A DNA stretch of 37,013 nucleotides from Theodoxus fluviatilis (taxonomy: Eukaryota; Mollusca; Gastropoda; Cycloneritida; Neritidae), in assembly GCA_034096865.1 (NCBI GenBank), contig JAWQFJ010001836.1:135001-172013 (forward strand), written 5' to 3'. Made by a program: the position numbers and the translations under genes. Below, one piece after another: positions 20,682-29,489 of the stretch. Every line of letters begins with the position of its first letter. Within the stretch, counting starts at the first letter, position 1. The notes under the pieces were generated by a model. The model was given only the letters and a program-made list of their open reading frames with translations, ran no database searches and was not told the DNA's origin.

Positions 20682-20722
<41 letters not shown>
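20583..20722 (+). repeat. (CT)n microsatellite with GT interruptions
   Basis: CT repeats with periodic CTGTCTGT and CTCTGTAT blocks. It is immediately followed by a SINE-like copy. Confidence 0.95.
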
Positions 20723-20724
<2 letters not shown>

Positions 20725-20750
20725 CCTCGTCCAATTTCTTCTGCCATAAC

Positions 20751-20947
20751 GGGTAGATCCATCGCGTCTCCCTACGCGATTCGTTAGGGAAATCGAGACG
20801 GCTTGCTCTTTCCTCAACGGACTCTCCTGATTTTCGTGTTCAATGAACTTTGGTGCCCCGCAAGGGGGAATAGGCCGTAACACCTCAATTTTTCATTCGT
20901 TCATTCGTTCATTCATTTATGCGCTAATGCATTCGTTCATTCATTTA
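20751..20947 (+). repeat. SINE-like unit with (ATTC)n tail, copy A
   Basis: It begins GGGTAGATCCATCGCGTCTC, continues CCTACGCGATTCGTTAGGG, and ends with repeated TTCATTCG/TTCATTCATT. The same head-core-tail plan recurs at 24822, 25041, 28121 and 28942. No pol III boxes are obvious, so the assignment as a SINE rests on size, copy number and simple-repeat tail. Confidence 0.6.
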
Positions 20948-20950
20948 ATC

Positions 20951-21052
20951 TTAGCTTTGGTTTAACGTCTACTACGTACCAGAGCAAAATTAAAATTAAT
21001 ATTTACAGGAACTTCCCTTCCCTTCCAACTTATTCAAAATATATACCAGTTC
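20951..21052 (+). repeat. Direct repeat, first copy (second at 21759-21849)
   Basis: TTAGCTTTGGTTTAACGTCT, then AGAGCAAAATTAAAATTAAT, AGGAACTTCCCTTCCCTTCC and ATATACCAGTTC are matched at 21759-21849 with moderate divergence. The two copies flank the MITE-like element at 21107-21478. Confidence 0.6.
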
Positions 21053-21106
21053 CTGGCAGCCCACCACTCCCGCAGTGCTCTCCCCTCTTGCATGAGTACA
21101 CGGTCA

Positions 21107-21478
21107 GTGTCATATCCTAGACCGTAGAGTATCCTAAAACGTAGAGCGTGACCTACTTGCATATTATTAACATGACGAAATATGGGTTTTAATCGTTTTC
21201 TTTCACCTTATTACCCGATCAAATGGTACTTTCCTCTAGAAATGTTTGTGTAATCACACGCAGCAAAGGCAAAATTCTTTGGGTACTAGATTTCATAAAA
21301 CGCTCACCGTTACAACCGGCTAATCACAGTTAAGATAACAAGAGTAGGCGGGGGAAAGTCATCTCTGCAGGGGCAATGTCCAATCACAAGATTTGATGGA
21401 TGAACACGTCATGTTAACAATATGCAAGTAGGTCAAGCTCTACGTTTTAGGATACTCTACGGTCTAGGATATGACACT
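21107..21478. mobile_element. MITE-like element, 372 bp, ~71-bp TIRs
   Basis: AGTGTCATATCCTAGACCGT, AGAGTATCCTAAAACGTAGA and onward to AACATGACG (21107-21177) recur inverted at 21408-21478 with about two mismatches. The interior of roughly 230 bp has no frame. I see no matching target-site duplication (flanks ACGGTC and AGCCCC). The size and TIR proportion fit a MITE. The superfamily is unknown. Confidence 0.65.
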
Positions 21479-21931
21479 AGCCCCGCTTGCGAGATACTCG
21501 CTTGGCTCGTCACTTACAACACGCGGCATGTCTTCAGACAGGCGGAGATAGGCGAGCATGCTTTGGGGTTGGACGATGTGCGAGGCGAAGTGCCGTGGTT
21601 TTATCCCTGGGACGGGAAAAATCTGGGCTTATATAAACATCTTGACAATATTATACTGGCTGCAACCCTGTGTCGTAAATCTGTCCATACGTGTAATTCT
21701 GTGCGTGAATGTTACATGGTGAACATCTACGATGCACCTACCCCTCTGTGTAACTGCATTAGCTTTGCTTCAACGTCTAAGACGTGCCAAAGCAAAATCA
21801 ATCAAATATTTTTAGGAACTCCCTTTCCTTTCCAGTTTATATACAGTTCATTTAATCATAATGGTAACATTCAGCTCAGAAATCTCTTGTGGAAAAAACA
21901 CCCCAACACTGTGATAAAAAGTGTTCTTTAA
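21422..21931 (+). CDS. Hypothetical 169-codon open frame
   Basis: An ATG inside the MITE right TIR opens a frame of 169 codons with non-repetitive composition, including GLDDVRGEVPWFYPWDGKNL and CRKSVHTCNSVRECYMVN. I recognise no domain, and there is no signal peptide or membrane helix. The start is inside a transposon end and the last third overlaps a duplicated non-coding repeat (21759-21849), so a real single-exon gene is unlikely. The middle part could be an exon or an exonised fragment. Confidence 0.15.
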   Translation: MQVGQALRFRILYGLGYDTSPACEILAWLVTYNTRHVFRQAEIGEHALGLDDVRGEVPWFYPWDGKNLGLYKHLDNIILAATLCRKSVHTCNSVRECYMVNIYDAPTPLCNCISFASTSKTCQSKINQIFLGTPFPFQFIYSSFNHNGNIQLRNLLWKKHPNTVIKSVL

Positions 21932-23351
21932 GTAAAAGGAAATTTATGATCAACATCTAAAGTGAACCCTACATCATCTATTTACTGCTGACTCCATGTG
22001 GCACTTTACAAACTCCTGGACTAGGCAACCAAACGAATGAGTTCAACCAAAACAGCACAAAACCAAATAGAAAACCACGTATTATGATAAACTATATCAG
22101 AGAGAATATTCGGCTACATGAAGCTAAACACAACAGGTAATGATCATATGCTCTACACCTAATAATTTGCCTTGTCAAACAAAAGCACATAAAATACACC
22201 GGAAAAAAGTTTTTTTATAGGCACCCTTTGAGTACACAGAATGAAATCTGCTCGACTATATACATTCTACCATTTACATATCATCAATTTTATCCATGAT
22301 TTAAAGTACTTTTTATGCGATTGGTTCTCTCAAGTTTGGCCTTTTTTCAAGATATTTCAAAACAGAAAATAAAGTATGGGAGTGGATGGTTGGTGGGTGA
22401 GTGGGCGTTAGTGGCAAAAAGAAGTGAAACAACAAGGTGATGTTTATAATACAGCATCTTGAAAGAGGGGATAGGGAGTTTACAAACGTGCACATGTTTT
22501 TTGTAATGAGTGTTAACCCTTACCGTTGCAGTTGCGCACTGATACGCGCCAGATATCCTATCTGTCCTCTTCATTGAAAAGATACATGGTAGCACATCGA
22601 ACTTTCAGCGGATGGTTTCTGTGTTTAGATAAATTGACAAATGATGAAACTATCATGTGAAAATGTTAAAATAATTTTACAAATGGAAATAGATATGTAT
22701 AATCGTGCTCCACCATTAACAATGCAAAAACATGATCATATTTTCTATTTTTTTAAAGTTATCAATAATGTAGACTGAAATTATAAAATCAAGGGTTTGT
22801 TTTATGTCGTGTTTGTTTATTTACAGATATTTCATTAATACATAGTGTTTGTGTAAATCATACAGCTTAGGAGCTATGATAAATAGAAGTGAGGTGGTGC
22901 GGGTTTTTAAAATAATGTCTCTGTTAATTTGCCACCGAAGGCCAATTAGTGCTTTTTATTACACCACAGGAAACCGTGGATCTTTTCATAGAACTGTGAG
23001 AACAACCGTTGTTCAGAAAGGATCAACGAATTTTTTTTCCCTGGATCCAAATCAACCTGCAGTATGCAGTATAAAGCCCGACACGCGGGAACAGCAATAG
23101 TTTCTACGCTAAGGACACAAACATCCTGTTGTGCCTCGCTTCCTGAATGTATTCATCAGCACTTCTTTTGTTTGTCTTAATCGCACCCACACATATCCTG
23201 AAATACCCAGAGTGATCAAGGTGCAATTACTTCTTAAATGTGTGTGTTGCCAAATAGCATCGTGATTCATTCACCATTTCTGTTGGGGTTTGAGGAGGGA
23301 ATTATAACACCGATCTGCACACACTGCGTGGAGCAGACAGAAAAGTGTTGG
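21932..23351. other. AT-rich stretch, no supported gene
   Basis: It is mostly AT-rich. A plus-strand frame of 83 codons at 22849-23100 has an acceptor-like TGTTTATTTACAG upstream at about 22815-22827 but no recognisable family. I annotate nothing here. Confidence 0.45.
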
Positions 23352-23422
23352 TCCTCAGGCGGGGAGAAAACCTACGACCTCTCGGTGAACATCCGAGTGT
23401 GTTACCGGTGAGCTACTGAAGT
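23352..23422 (-). repeat. tRNA(Asn)-like relic or SINE head
   Basis: On the minus strand a 71-nt cloverleaf-like sequence can be drawn. The acceptor ACTTCAG faces CTGAGGA (six of seven positions pair, one a wobble). TAGCTCACCGGTAAC fits an A box. The anticodon arm CTCGG-ATGTTCA-CCGAG is perfect and has a GTT (Asn) anticodon. The D stem does not close and the B box is damaged (GTAGGTTTTCTCCCC instead of GGTTCGAATCC). This is a tRNA pseudogene or, more likely, a tRNA-derived SINE head. Confidence 0.5.
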
Positions 23423-24023
23423 CCTTGTCCTAACTGTCAGTCTATAGACGTCACAATTTTTCAACGTCATTTTTAGCTTCACGTCGGTAAAACCGTGGCT
23501 TTCACTCAATGTGTCGTGCTTTGCACGATGGAGATTTTAAAAAGAAATGACAGATGAAAAGAATGCGCTGGTGTCACAAACTGCCGTCGTGATGATCTTA
23601 CTCTATGAACAACCTCATTTTACAAAGCATGTTGCAGAGTAATCATAAAAGCTGAATACGTAACAGCATACGAAAAACCGACCAAGTTACATTTACAAAT
23701 CTCCATGTGTGCCTTGAAAGATTGTAGGCAAGAGGACTCAAGTTTATCACTTCTCGGATTCTATGAAGTAAACGCAGCGGTCCAATGAAACGTTATAACC
23801 ACAGAGTGATCGCACATGATGCTACTATTGTAGAATCTAATGTGCAAGGTACCACTGAATTTGCATTTCTGAAGTACAAGTGCGTAATTACTCGTAATAA
23901 TTAACCTACAAAAAATCGACAGCATTAAATAAAAACTAAAGAGATCGGCGAAATGACATCAGCATGATCGTACACAGCAGCCACCTATCTGACACAAAAT
24001 GTTATTACACTGGTTCCTACATA

Positions 24024-24092
<69 letters not shown>

Positions 24093-24821
24093 TATTTTTT
24101 TATCCGTAAATGATAATTTCCGAAATTATTACAAAAGTACGAAAGTCATCATAAATGCGGAAATCTGCCTTCAGCGATAGATGCCGGAGTAGCTTTGTTA
24201 AAAATTGTCTCCGTATTTGGAGGAATCGATGAAATCCCATTTACGTAATAGGTATATCTCGGTGGCTATTCATAACATGTACATGTAGGAACGGTATACA
24301 TAAAATGTAACACGGGAATTGAAAGACTTTGCACGAGAGTCTCTGCTTACGCAGCCGTGGAAGTACTGGTGGTGGTGATGGTATCGAAACACTGGACTCC
24401 ACTTCAGTCCGCTGTCTACAAACTCAGCCCAGTGTGTTAGTAGAGTTCGAGAGATGAAATGCGTCGACATTGAATTTGGAGCAAGGGCAGACACGTTTCA
24501 ATGGAACGGATACACGTCATCTATGCGCGTTGGCAATTTAATACACATTCAAACAGGATTTTGGAGCTTATCGTGTATTATAGGAAAATTGCTAGGGCGA
24601 GTCTCATATAAGAAAGTAATCATATTTTTACGTGCGCAGTAATACTGGGAACAGAGCATACAGATGTATAAAGACCACTACTGTCAACAGCTTTTCAAAC
24701 CATCGACGGTCCAAGGGGGACTATGAAAACGCGTCAACTTTAAACGAGTGTTGTCATTTCTGTACATGTGACCCCGCCCCGAGGAATGAGCTGCATCGCG
24801 CCCCCATTTGACCCCCCTGTA
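23423..24821. other. Non-coding stretch with one TG microsatellite
   Basis: Apart from the TG tract at 24026-24091 there are only short frames. One at 24454-24642 (62 codons) shows no family resemblance. Confidence 0.45.
24026..24091 (+). repeat. (TG)33 microsatellite
   Basis: An uninterrupted TG dinucleotide run of about 66 bp. Confidence 0.97.
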
Positions 24822-25028
24822 GATTGGGGGTACGAATAGACCCACCGCGTCTCCCTATTCGATTTGTAAGAGACGAACGACCAGGCAAATCTAGACTTGA
24901 CCTCTCTTGCCCCAGCCAGCTCTCGTGATTTTTGTGGTCAATTGCCCTACCTTGCCTGTAAAGGCTGATGGACTGTAAAACTATTCATCCGTTCATTCAT
25001 TCATTCATTAGTCATTCGTTCATTCATA
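24822..25028 (+). repeat. SINE-like unit with (ATTC)n tail, copy B
   Basis: The best preserved copy: GATTGGGGGTACGAATAGAC, CCACCGCGTCTCCCTATTCG, GTAAGAGACGAACGACCAGG, CTCGTGATTTTTGTGGTC, GTAAAGGCTGATGGACTG, then TTCATTCATTCATTC with a second ATTC patch. About 205 bp long. The next copy follows at once in the same orientation. Confidence 0.68.
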
Positions 25029-25040
25029 AGATGATCCATC

Positions 25041-25790
25041 TGTGGGTAGGGGCAAGAAGAGACCCACCGCGTTTCCCTACGTGATTCGGAAAAGCGAATA
25101 ACTAGGGAACTCGTGCTTTGACTTGCTCTGACTATCAGCTAGTTTTGGCGGTTTCGTTATCAATGGTCTAAAGGCCTCCGCACACGAGGCAACTCCACTC
25201 CGGCAACTCGATTGCTTGCCATACATTGCTTCGTGTGCGATGTCGGTTGAAAGCAACTGGCATTCCAAGCAACTTTCCACGCCACCAGCAACTGAGTTGC
25301 TCGTGTTTCAACCTGTTCTAGTTTTGGGGGCAGTGGCGTGCCACTCCAGCCACTCTCTGTGAATCCACCAATCACCGGGCGCATTGTCGCGACTGTTTGC
25401 AAAAGTAAATAGCGGAGATGGCTATACACTTCGCACAGAAAACGCTGTATTTCGGGATACTAGAAACCCCATCCAAAGAAAATGTAAGCCACGAACAGCA
25501 TTAATTTATCAAAGCTGTATGTTGAATGCATCAATAGGTCGTGAAAGCTCCTACCTTTTACAAATGGAAATGCAGGTCACACGCCCGCGGGTCGACTGTA
25601 ATCATTGCATGTTCGCAACGTGGCGAGAGGTGAAAGGTCAGAGTGGAAGCGTGTGCGAGCTCAGCCTCCAGCATTGCCTGCCACATGGCAAGCAACCGGC
25701 CGCAAGCAACGTGGCAAGAGACTTTGGTTGCCTCTTGTGCGGAGGCCTTTTCAGAACTATAAAGGCTGATAGGCAGGTAAACTTAAATCG
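25041..25790 (+). repeat. SINE-like unit, copy C, split by an insertion
   Basis: The head (TGTGGGTAGGGGCAAG, GACCCACCGCGTTTCCCTAC, GCGAATAACTAGGGAA) stops at about 25169 inside the stretch equivalent to GTGGTCAATTGCCC of copy B. The expected continuation, TATAAAGGCTGATAGGCAGG, appears at about 25759, after the TIR element at 25170-25750. The ATTC tail is not retained. Confidence 0.55.
25170..25750. mobile_element. 581-bp TIR element carrying the palindrome's 190-bp core
   Basis: The ends AAAGGCCTCCGCACACGAGG and, inverted, AAAGGCCTCCGCACAAGAGG both continue CAAC, giving a 24-bp TIR with one mismatch. Subterminal GCAAC(T) motifs are repeated at least six times in both orientations, as is typical of transposase-binding repeats. 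The middle (25386-25575) matches the core of the palindrome-arm element, whose TIRs are unrelated. A 201-codon frame across the element is not gene-like. Confidence 0.68.
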
Positions 25791-26021
25791 GTATACTGGA
25801 TACTTTACACCGAGGCCTGCTTTGGTCACTGCTGTGTCTGTTCATCAGTCTCAACATTCCTGCAGTCGCTCAATAAACCTTTTCTTCGGCTGTCACTTAA
25901 AACCGAAAGTCCAGAAGTATGCTGCCTACATTATAATTCTGAATATTTATCAAGACAGCAAGGAGTCTATTTGGTTGCTGACAGGGTAGAGCGGAGATTC
26001 ATGTGTGAATATAACACGTAC
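25791..26021. other. No gene; possible first intron of the minus-strand candidate
   Basis: If the donor at 26021 is used, this is intron. I see no further exon here. Confidence 0.3.
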
Positions 26022-26150
26022 CTGCAGCCATGCTGACAGAAGCGGGTTTCAATGAGCTGGTTGGAGGGTGGTGTAGATGTGGATTATCCACAGTGTAGCA
26101 GAAACTTATATACACGATGCAGCCTGTTTCGGGCTGTCGGACCAATCGCA
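26022..26150 (-). promoter_or_regulatory. Minus-strand promoter with first coding exon candidate
   Basis: Reading the minus strand: GATTGGT (CCAAT box, 26141-26147), then TATATAAG (26105-26112), then about 75 bp later ATG GCT GCA G (26031-26022), followed directly by GTACGTG, a good splice donor. A start site near 26078 would give a 5' UTR of about 45 bp. Without splicing the frame ends after ten codons. The order and spacing of CCAAT, TATA, ATG and donor are those of a short first exon. The gene body would lie to the left, and I could not find the next exon. Confidence 0.35.
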
Positions 26151-26274
26151 TGCCATGAACCAAGAGTACTCTTTATGACTCCACCTCCTCGACTAACCAT
26201 GACTGCTATCTCGGCGAGACAGTGGCAGTTTATTTGTCATTGAAGTTGCTCTGAGCGACCATCCTTGTCAACCA

Positions 26275-26430
26275 TCAAACGTCCTGACTCTTGATTGCAG
26301 GAGTAAACGGTACATCACGGTCCAGTAGAATCTTCCCCAGGAACACACGGTCGCCACCATTCGCGGGAACATCTATATGCTTCCAGATCCACTTCACTGG
26401 GTGCAAGATGACTTCATGACAAGTAAATAG
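26275..26430 (-). CDS. Candidate terminal exon, 51 codons, unknown family
   Basis: The minus-strand frame is open from 26430 to a TGA at 26277-26275 and reads VILHPVKWIWKHIDVPANGG, then DRVFLGKILLDRDVPFTP and AIKSQDV. The composition is protein-like: Trp, charged residues and no low complexity. There is no ATG, and AG candidates preceded by pyrimidines (TTTACTTGTCATGAAG) could be the acceptor, so it would be a last exon. An AATAAA lies 41 bp beyond the stop (26234-26229). I do not recognise the family; it could be a gene end or a transposon remnant. It lies only about 125 bp upstream of the promoter-like block at 26150. Confidence 0.35.
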   Translation of the reverse strand, partial: LFTCHEVILHPVKWIWKHIDVPANGGDRVFLGKILLDRDVPFTPAIKSQDV

Positions 26431-26498
26431 TCATATAAGAAGAAATAAAACCACCCGTTTCTCCGGGCAGTCTTCACGAAAAAAATCACAATGATCTC

Positions 26499-26684
26499 GT
26501 GAGAAGACATCCCTATAGCCTCCTTAACTACATGGAGCCAGTCCTGAATGAACTAATGGAGTCTCACTGCCAACTTACAACCGATACGGAAAGCATAGTT
26601 GACTGTGCATGCCGAACCAGACCTCAGTTGCTTGAACAATGTTCGAGCAAACGCTTTGCAAAGTTGTCCGTGTGTGATGAATGA
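26499..26684 (+). CDS. Hypothetical 61-codon open frame
   Basis: MRRHPYSLLNYMEPVLNELM and then VDCACRTRPQLLEQCSSKR. It has mixed composition with three Cys in the C-terminal half. No domain is recognised. It stops at TGA in front of an acceptor-like TTTTTCTGCAG. A second acceptor-like TTTCTTCTCAG at about 26810 precedes a 14-codon frame. The evidence is weak. Confidence 0.15.
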   Translation: MRRHPYSLLNYMEPVLNELMESHCQLTTDTESIVDCACRTRPQLLEQCSSKRFAKLSVCDE

Positions 26685-27755
26685 TGTACTTTTTCTGCAG
26701 GCAAAAGAAATAATCATTTGCACTATAAATGAGCCAGTTCCAATAACTGGCATTCTAAAACTTAACTAACTTGTGGTAGAAAAACCTTGTCTCATCTCCT
26801 TTCTTCTCAGCCACTGTTCGATACAGTGAATCCCGCTGGAAATTGTACTGACTAGTGACAATCCTTGGGATATATAACTAGAGAGTGTCAGTCAAAATGT
26901 GTTTATGAACGAGAAGATTCATTGTAAAGTTATATGTAAAGAACTTTAATAATGTAACCAGATAACACAATACAATATATTTCTCTTTGAATGAGAATGT
27001 ACTATGTTTCAGACAGGCCAGTTTAAAAGCGGTTACACGTAGTACAACTATATCTTTTTTTCGTAAAAGCAAGTATAACAGTATCTTCTTTCTGTCTTCT
27101 TCTTTTTTGTTTATTTTTAATACTTTAACTATTGAAAGTTACACACCAGAGGAAATATGAGAAAATGTGAAAAAAGACCACTTTTACCATCCTCAAACAA
27201 CAGTAAACTTTGACTGACAGTACAAATCTATTCAGAGTGGCTTAGTCATGTTCACAAAATCTGAACGATGTATTGATTTTGGCCCGTCTTGTTTTATGCA
27301 GGATTCTGATTAAAGGATGAAACTTTGCAATATCATTCATATATATATACACACAACATGCCCATTTTGGGTTGATTTTACAGCACGGTATGTGAGATAC
27401 GCGTCATCAAAAAGAGACCAACCTCTAATTTGACCCATGTGAATCCCATTCAGCCGTGCATATGCACAAAACTATTTAACTTTAAAGGAAGTCGACGGAT
27501 TACCTTCATATATGGAGACAAAATAGCTGACAAATTCTGCTTTTCAAAATAAACCGTTGCAATACCACTGAATGCTGTAACCTATTTCAGACACTTAAGG
27601 CAGAACTCTCTGTCGAAGCAGCCTAATGCAAGCATGACTCGAAATTTCTGCCGGTAGGGCTCCACAATTTTTTTTATTATCTCGCCGCGCAATGTGCGAT
27701 ACTATTATAACTGGTTCGGTACACTTATGATATTTCAAGTAAAGTCGACAAGAAT
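26685..27755. other. AT-rich stretch, no supported gene
   Basis: It has only short frames and an ATATATATAC patch at about 27340. Acceptor-plus-short-frame combinations at 26810 and 27590 are noted but could be chance. Confidence 0.45.
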
Positions 27756-27941
27756 TCAATAAATAGTTGTGAAACCAAATTTATGTACTTCTTTAATCTG
27801 AAAAATACTGCTTGTTGCCAGAAACGGCAGTGTCAGCAGTACACTGATACACAGTGACGCTCCAGCAATTTTTCTGCGGCATGCAAAACGTTGGTGAGCG
27901 CGTCGTCGCCACCGATATCGCTGTTCCCCATTTTCCCACAT
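27756..27941 (-). CDS. Candidate first exon of a type II membrane protein
   Basis: From the ATG at 27941 the frame reads MWENGEQRYRWRRRAHQRFA, CRRKIAG, then the hydrophobic ASLCISVLLTLPFLATSSIF, then QIKEVHK. A short, Arg-rich cytosolic segment followed by one membrane span of about 20 residues near the N-terminus is the layout of Golgi glycosyltransferases and sulfotransferases. The catalytic region is absent. A possible donor (GAA/GTACAT) follows IFQIKE. The same frame is open further upstream, and I chose this Met because the basic segment and span follow it directly. An overlapping frame (27793-28002) is also open, which weakens the call. Confidence 0.25.
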   Translation of the reverse strand: MWENGEQRYRWRRRAHQRFACRRKIAGASLCISVLLTLPFLATSSIFQIKEVHKFGFTTIY

Positions 27942-28120
27942 CTTCAACGAGATAATACACACATTTCTCGTGCCCATGCAAAGAAAGATATACAATGAAC
28001 AAACGGAGAAAACTTTGCTCTGTAAGGAGATATCAAAGCGCGAGAGACAGTGACGGTCCGTGTTTTCGCAAACCTGTGATAGCAGCCGCGAGGTCCGCCG
28101 CAAGCCACGATAACCTGCAT

Positions 28121-28322
28121 TGGGGGTAAGATCAAACCCCAACCCGCCTCCCTACGCGTCTTATAGAGCGAATAACGGGAGAAATCATGACTTGATCAGT
28201 TCTTGCTCTAAACCAGCAATAATGATTTCCCTAAAGAGCAAACAAACAAACAAACAAACAAACAACAACAGAACAAATAGGCTGGAAGATTGTATTCATT
28301 CATTCATTCATTCATTCATTCA
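28121..28322 (+). repeat. SINE-like unit with (ATTC)n tail, copy D
   Basis: TGGGGGTAAGATCAAACCCC, CCTCCCTACGCGTCTTATAG, GCGAATAACGGGAGAAATCA, an (AAAC)n patch at 28240-28262, and a tail of seven ATTC repeats at 28294-28322. Confidence 0.62.
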
Positions 28323-28371
28323 GCAAACAAGATTTACTCATTTCAGAAACACGCAGATACCCACGAAAAAT

Positions 28372-28557
28372 GCAGACAGACAGACAGGCAGGCAGGCGCG
28401 CAGGAACGCAGGCACGCAGGCAGGCAGGCACGCACGCACGCACGCACGCACGAACACACACACACACACATGAGCACAACACACATTTTAATAGACAGAC
28501 TAACAGACTGACTAATAGTCATACAAACAGACAGGTAGACAGACCGACAGACAGACA

Positions 28558-28590
<33 letters not shown>

Positions 28591-28711
28591 ACTGTTAGAC
28601 AGACAGACAGACGGACGGACGGACGGACGGACGGACGACGGACGGACGGACAGACAGAGACAGACAGATACACAGGCAGCCACACATATACACAGAGAGA
28701 CAGACACAGAC

Positions 28712-28757
<46 letters not shown>
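28372..28757 (+). repeat. Compound tetranucleotide and CA microsatellite
   Basis: Blocks in order: CAGA, GGCA, GCAC and CA (28372-28468); then CAGA, GGCA (28560-28590), CAGA, ACGG (28612-28650) and GACA (to 28679); then (CA)n at 28712-28757. The motifs differ by single substitutions, which suggests stepwise mutation and expansion. All frames over it are artefacts. Confidence 0.95.
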
Positions 28758-28759
<2 letters not shown>

Positions 28760-28941
28760 AACAGACTGACATACACACACATACTCACAGACAGACACGC
28801 ACAGACACACACGCGCGTCAAAAATGGAATGAGGGCCCGTCAGACAGATACATTGATTGAGTTTTACGGCCTATACTGTCCTTTTAAGACTGAGGCCTTT
28901 AATCACAAAACATATTAGAATTGGTTAGAATAAAAACGAAT

Positions 28942-29033
28942 AAAGTCATTATCTCCCTAGTTATTCGATCGCTTCTTATGATACACGTAGGGAGACGCTG
29001 TAGGATATATTTTTACCTCCAACCCACAGGGGG
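28942..29033 (-). repeat. SINE-like unit, copy E, inverted and partial
   Basis: On the minus strand: CCCTGTGGGTTGGAGGTAAA, CAGCGTCTCCCTACGTGTAT, GCGATCGAATAACTAGGGAG. It has the head and centre only, without the ATTC tail. It faces copy D across the compound microsatellite. Confidence 0.58.
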
Positions 29034-29358
29034 CTGTGACACAGAAACGCAGAGCTAGAGTGAACAGCCGTCGTACATGCACACGAGTTACCTTGCTTAA
29101 AGTTATGAAGCGACGAGAGGACCGAAAATGTGAATGAATTCATGGCTGGTTTCGAAGTATCCCATAGTTCTCCCTGCGTTGACTTGATTGATCATTTCAA
29201 GTTATGGTGACCGCCTCTGACCCTGTTGTCACTGTATTTGTCTCATAGCCACCACAGCAGTGTGCAACGCCGAGGAAAGTAGAGCAGATTCGATGGAGCG
29301 ACGTGCGAATGCAGCACACCTGACCTGATGTGTTTTGATTGATCGGGTCACAAGGAAC
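29034..29358. other. Unique stretch, nothing firm
   Basis: Mixed composition with no repeat recognised. Minus-strand frames over it show no family resemblance. Confidence 0.4.
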
Positions 29359-29487
29359 ATGGAAATGGCGGCAAAAAGTGAGAGACAAAAACTGCTTACG
29401 CAAAAACAGGATCTGCCACAATTCATGCCATCAAAGACAATCCTTGCACACGATCTCTTCTCTGCACAAAATACCAAAGTGTGTTGA
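29359..29487 (+). CDS. Small open frame with ATGGCGGC start context
   Basis: ATGGAAATGGCGGCAAAA starts a 42-codon frame: MEMAAKSERQKLLTQKQDLP, then QFMPSKTILAHDLFSAQNTK, VC and TGA. The context of the second ATG is strong (GGAAATGGCG). It ends where the minisatellite begins. It could be a small protein, a first exon whose donor I cannot see, or chance. The ATGGCGGC is also a YY1-like motif. Confidence 0.18.
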   Translation: MEMAAKSERQKLLTQKQDLPQFMPSKTILAHDLFSAQNTKVC

Positions 29488-29489
29488 AC

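Noticed and set aside
25384..25989. 201-codon plus-strand frame
   Set aside because: It runs across the TIR element, its right end and the SINE-like remainder. The start lies inside the repeat core and the translation shows no domain.
26811..27626. Short terminal-exon candidates after good acceptors at 26810 (PLFDTVNPAGNCTD) and 27590 (TLKAELSVEAA)
   Set aside because: Frames of 11-14 codons before a stop are expected by chance, and no partner exon was found.
28372..28757. CRISPR-like or regulatory short repeats
   Set aside because: The periodicity is a plain tetra- and dinucleotide microsatellite without unique spacers, in a eukaryotic context.
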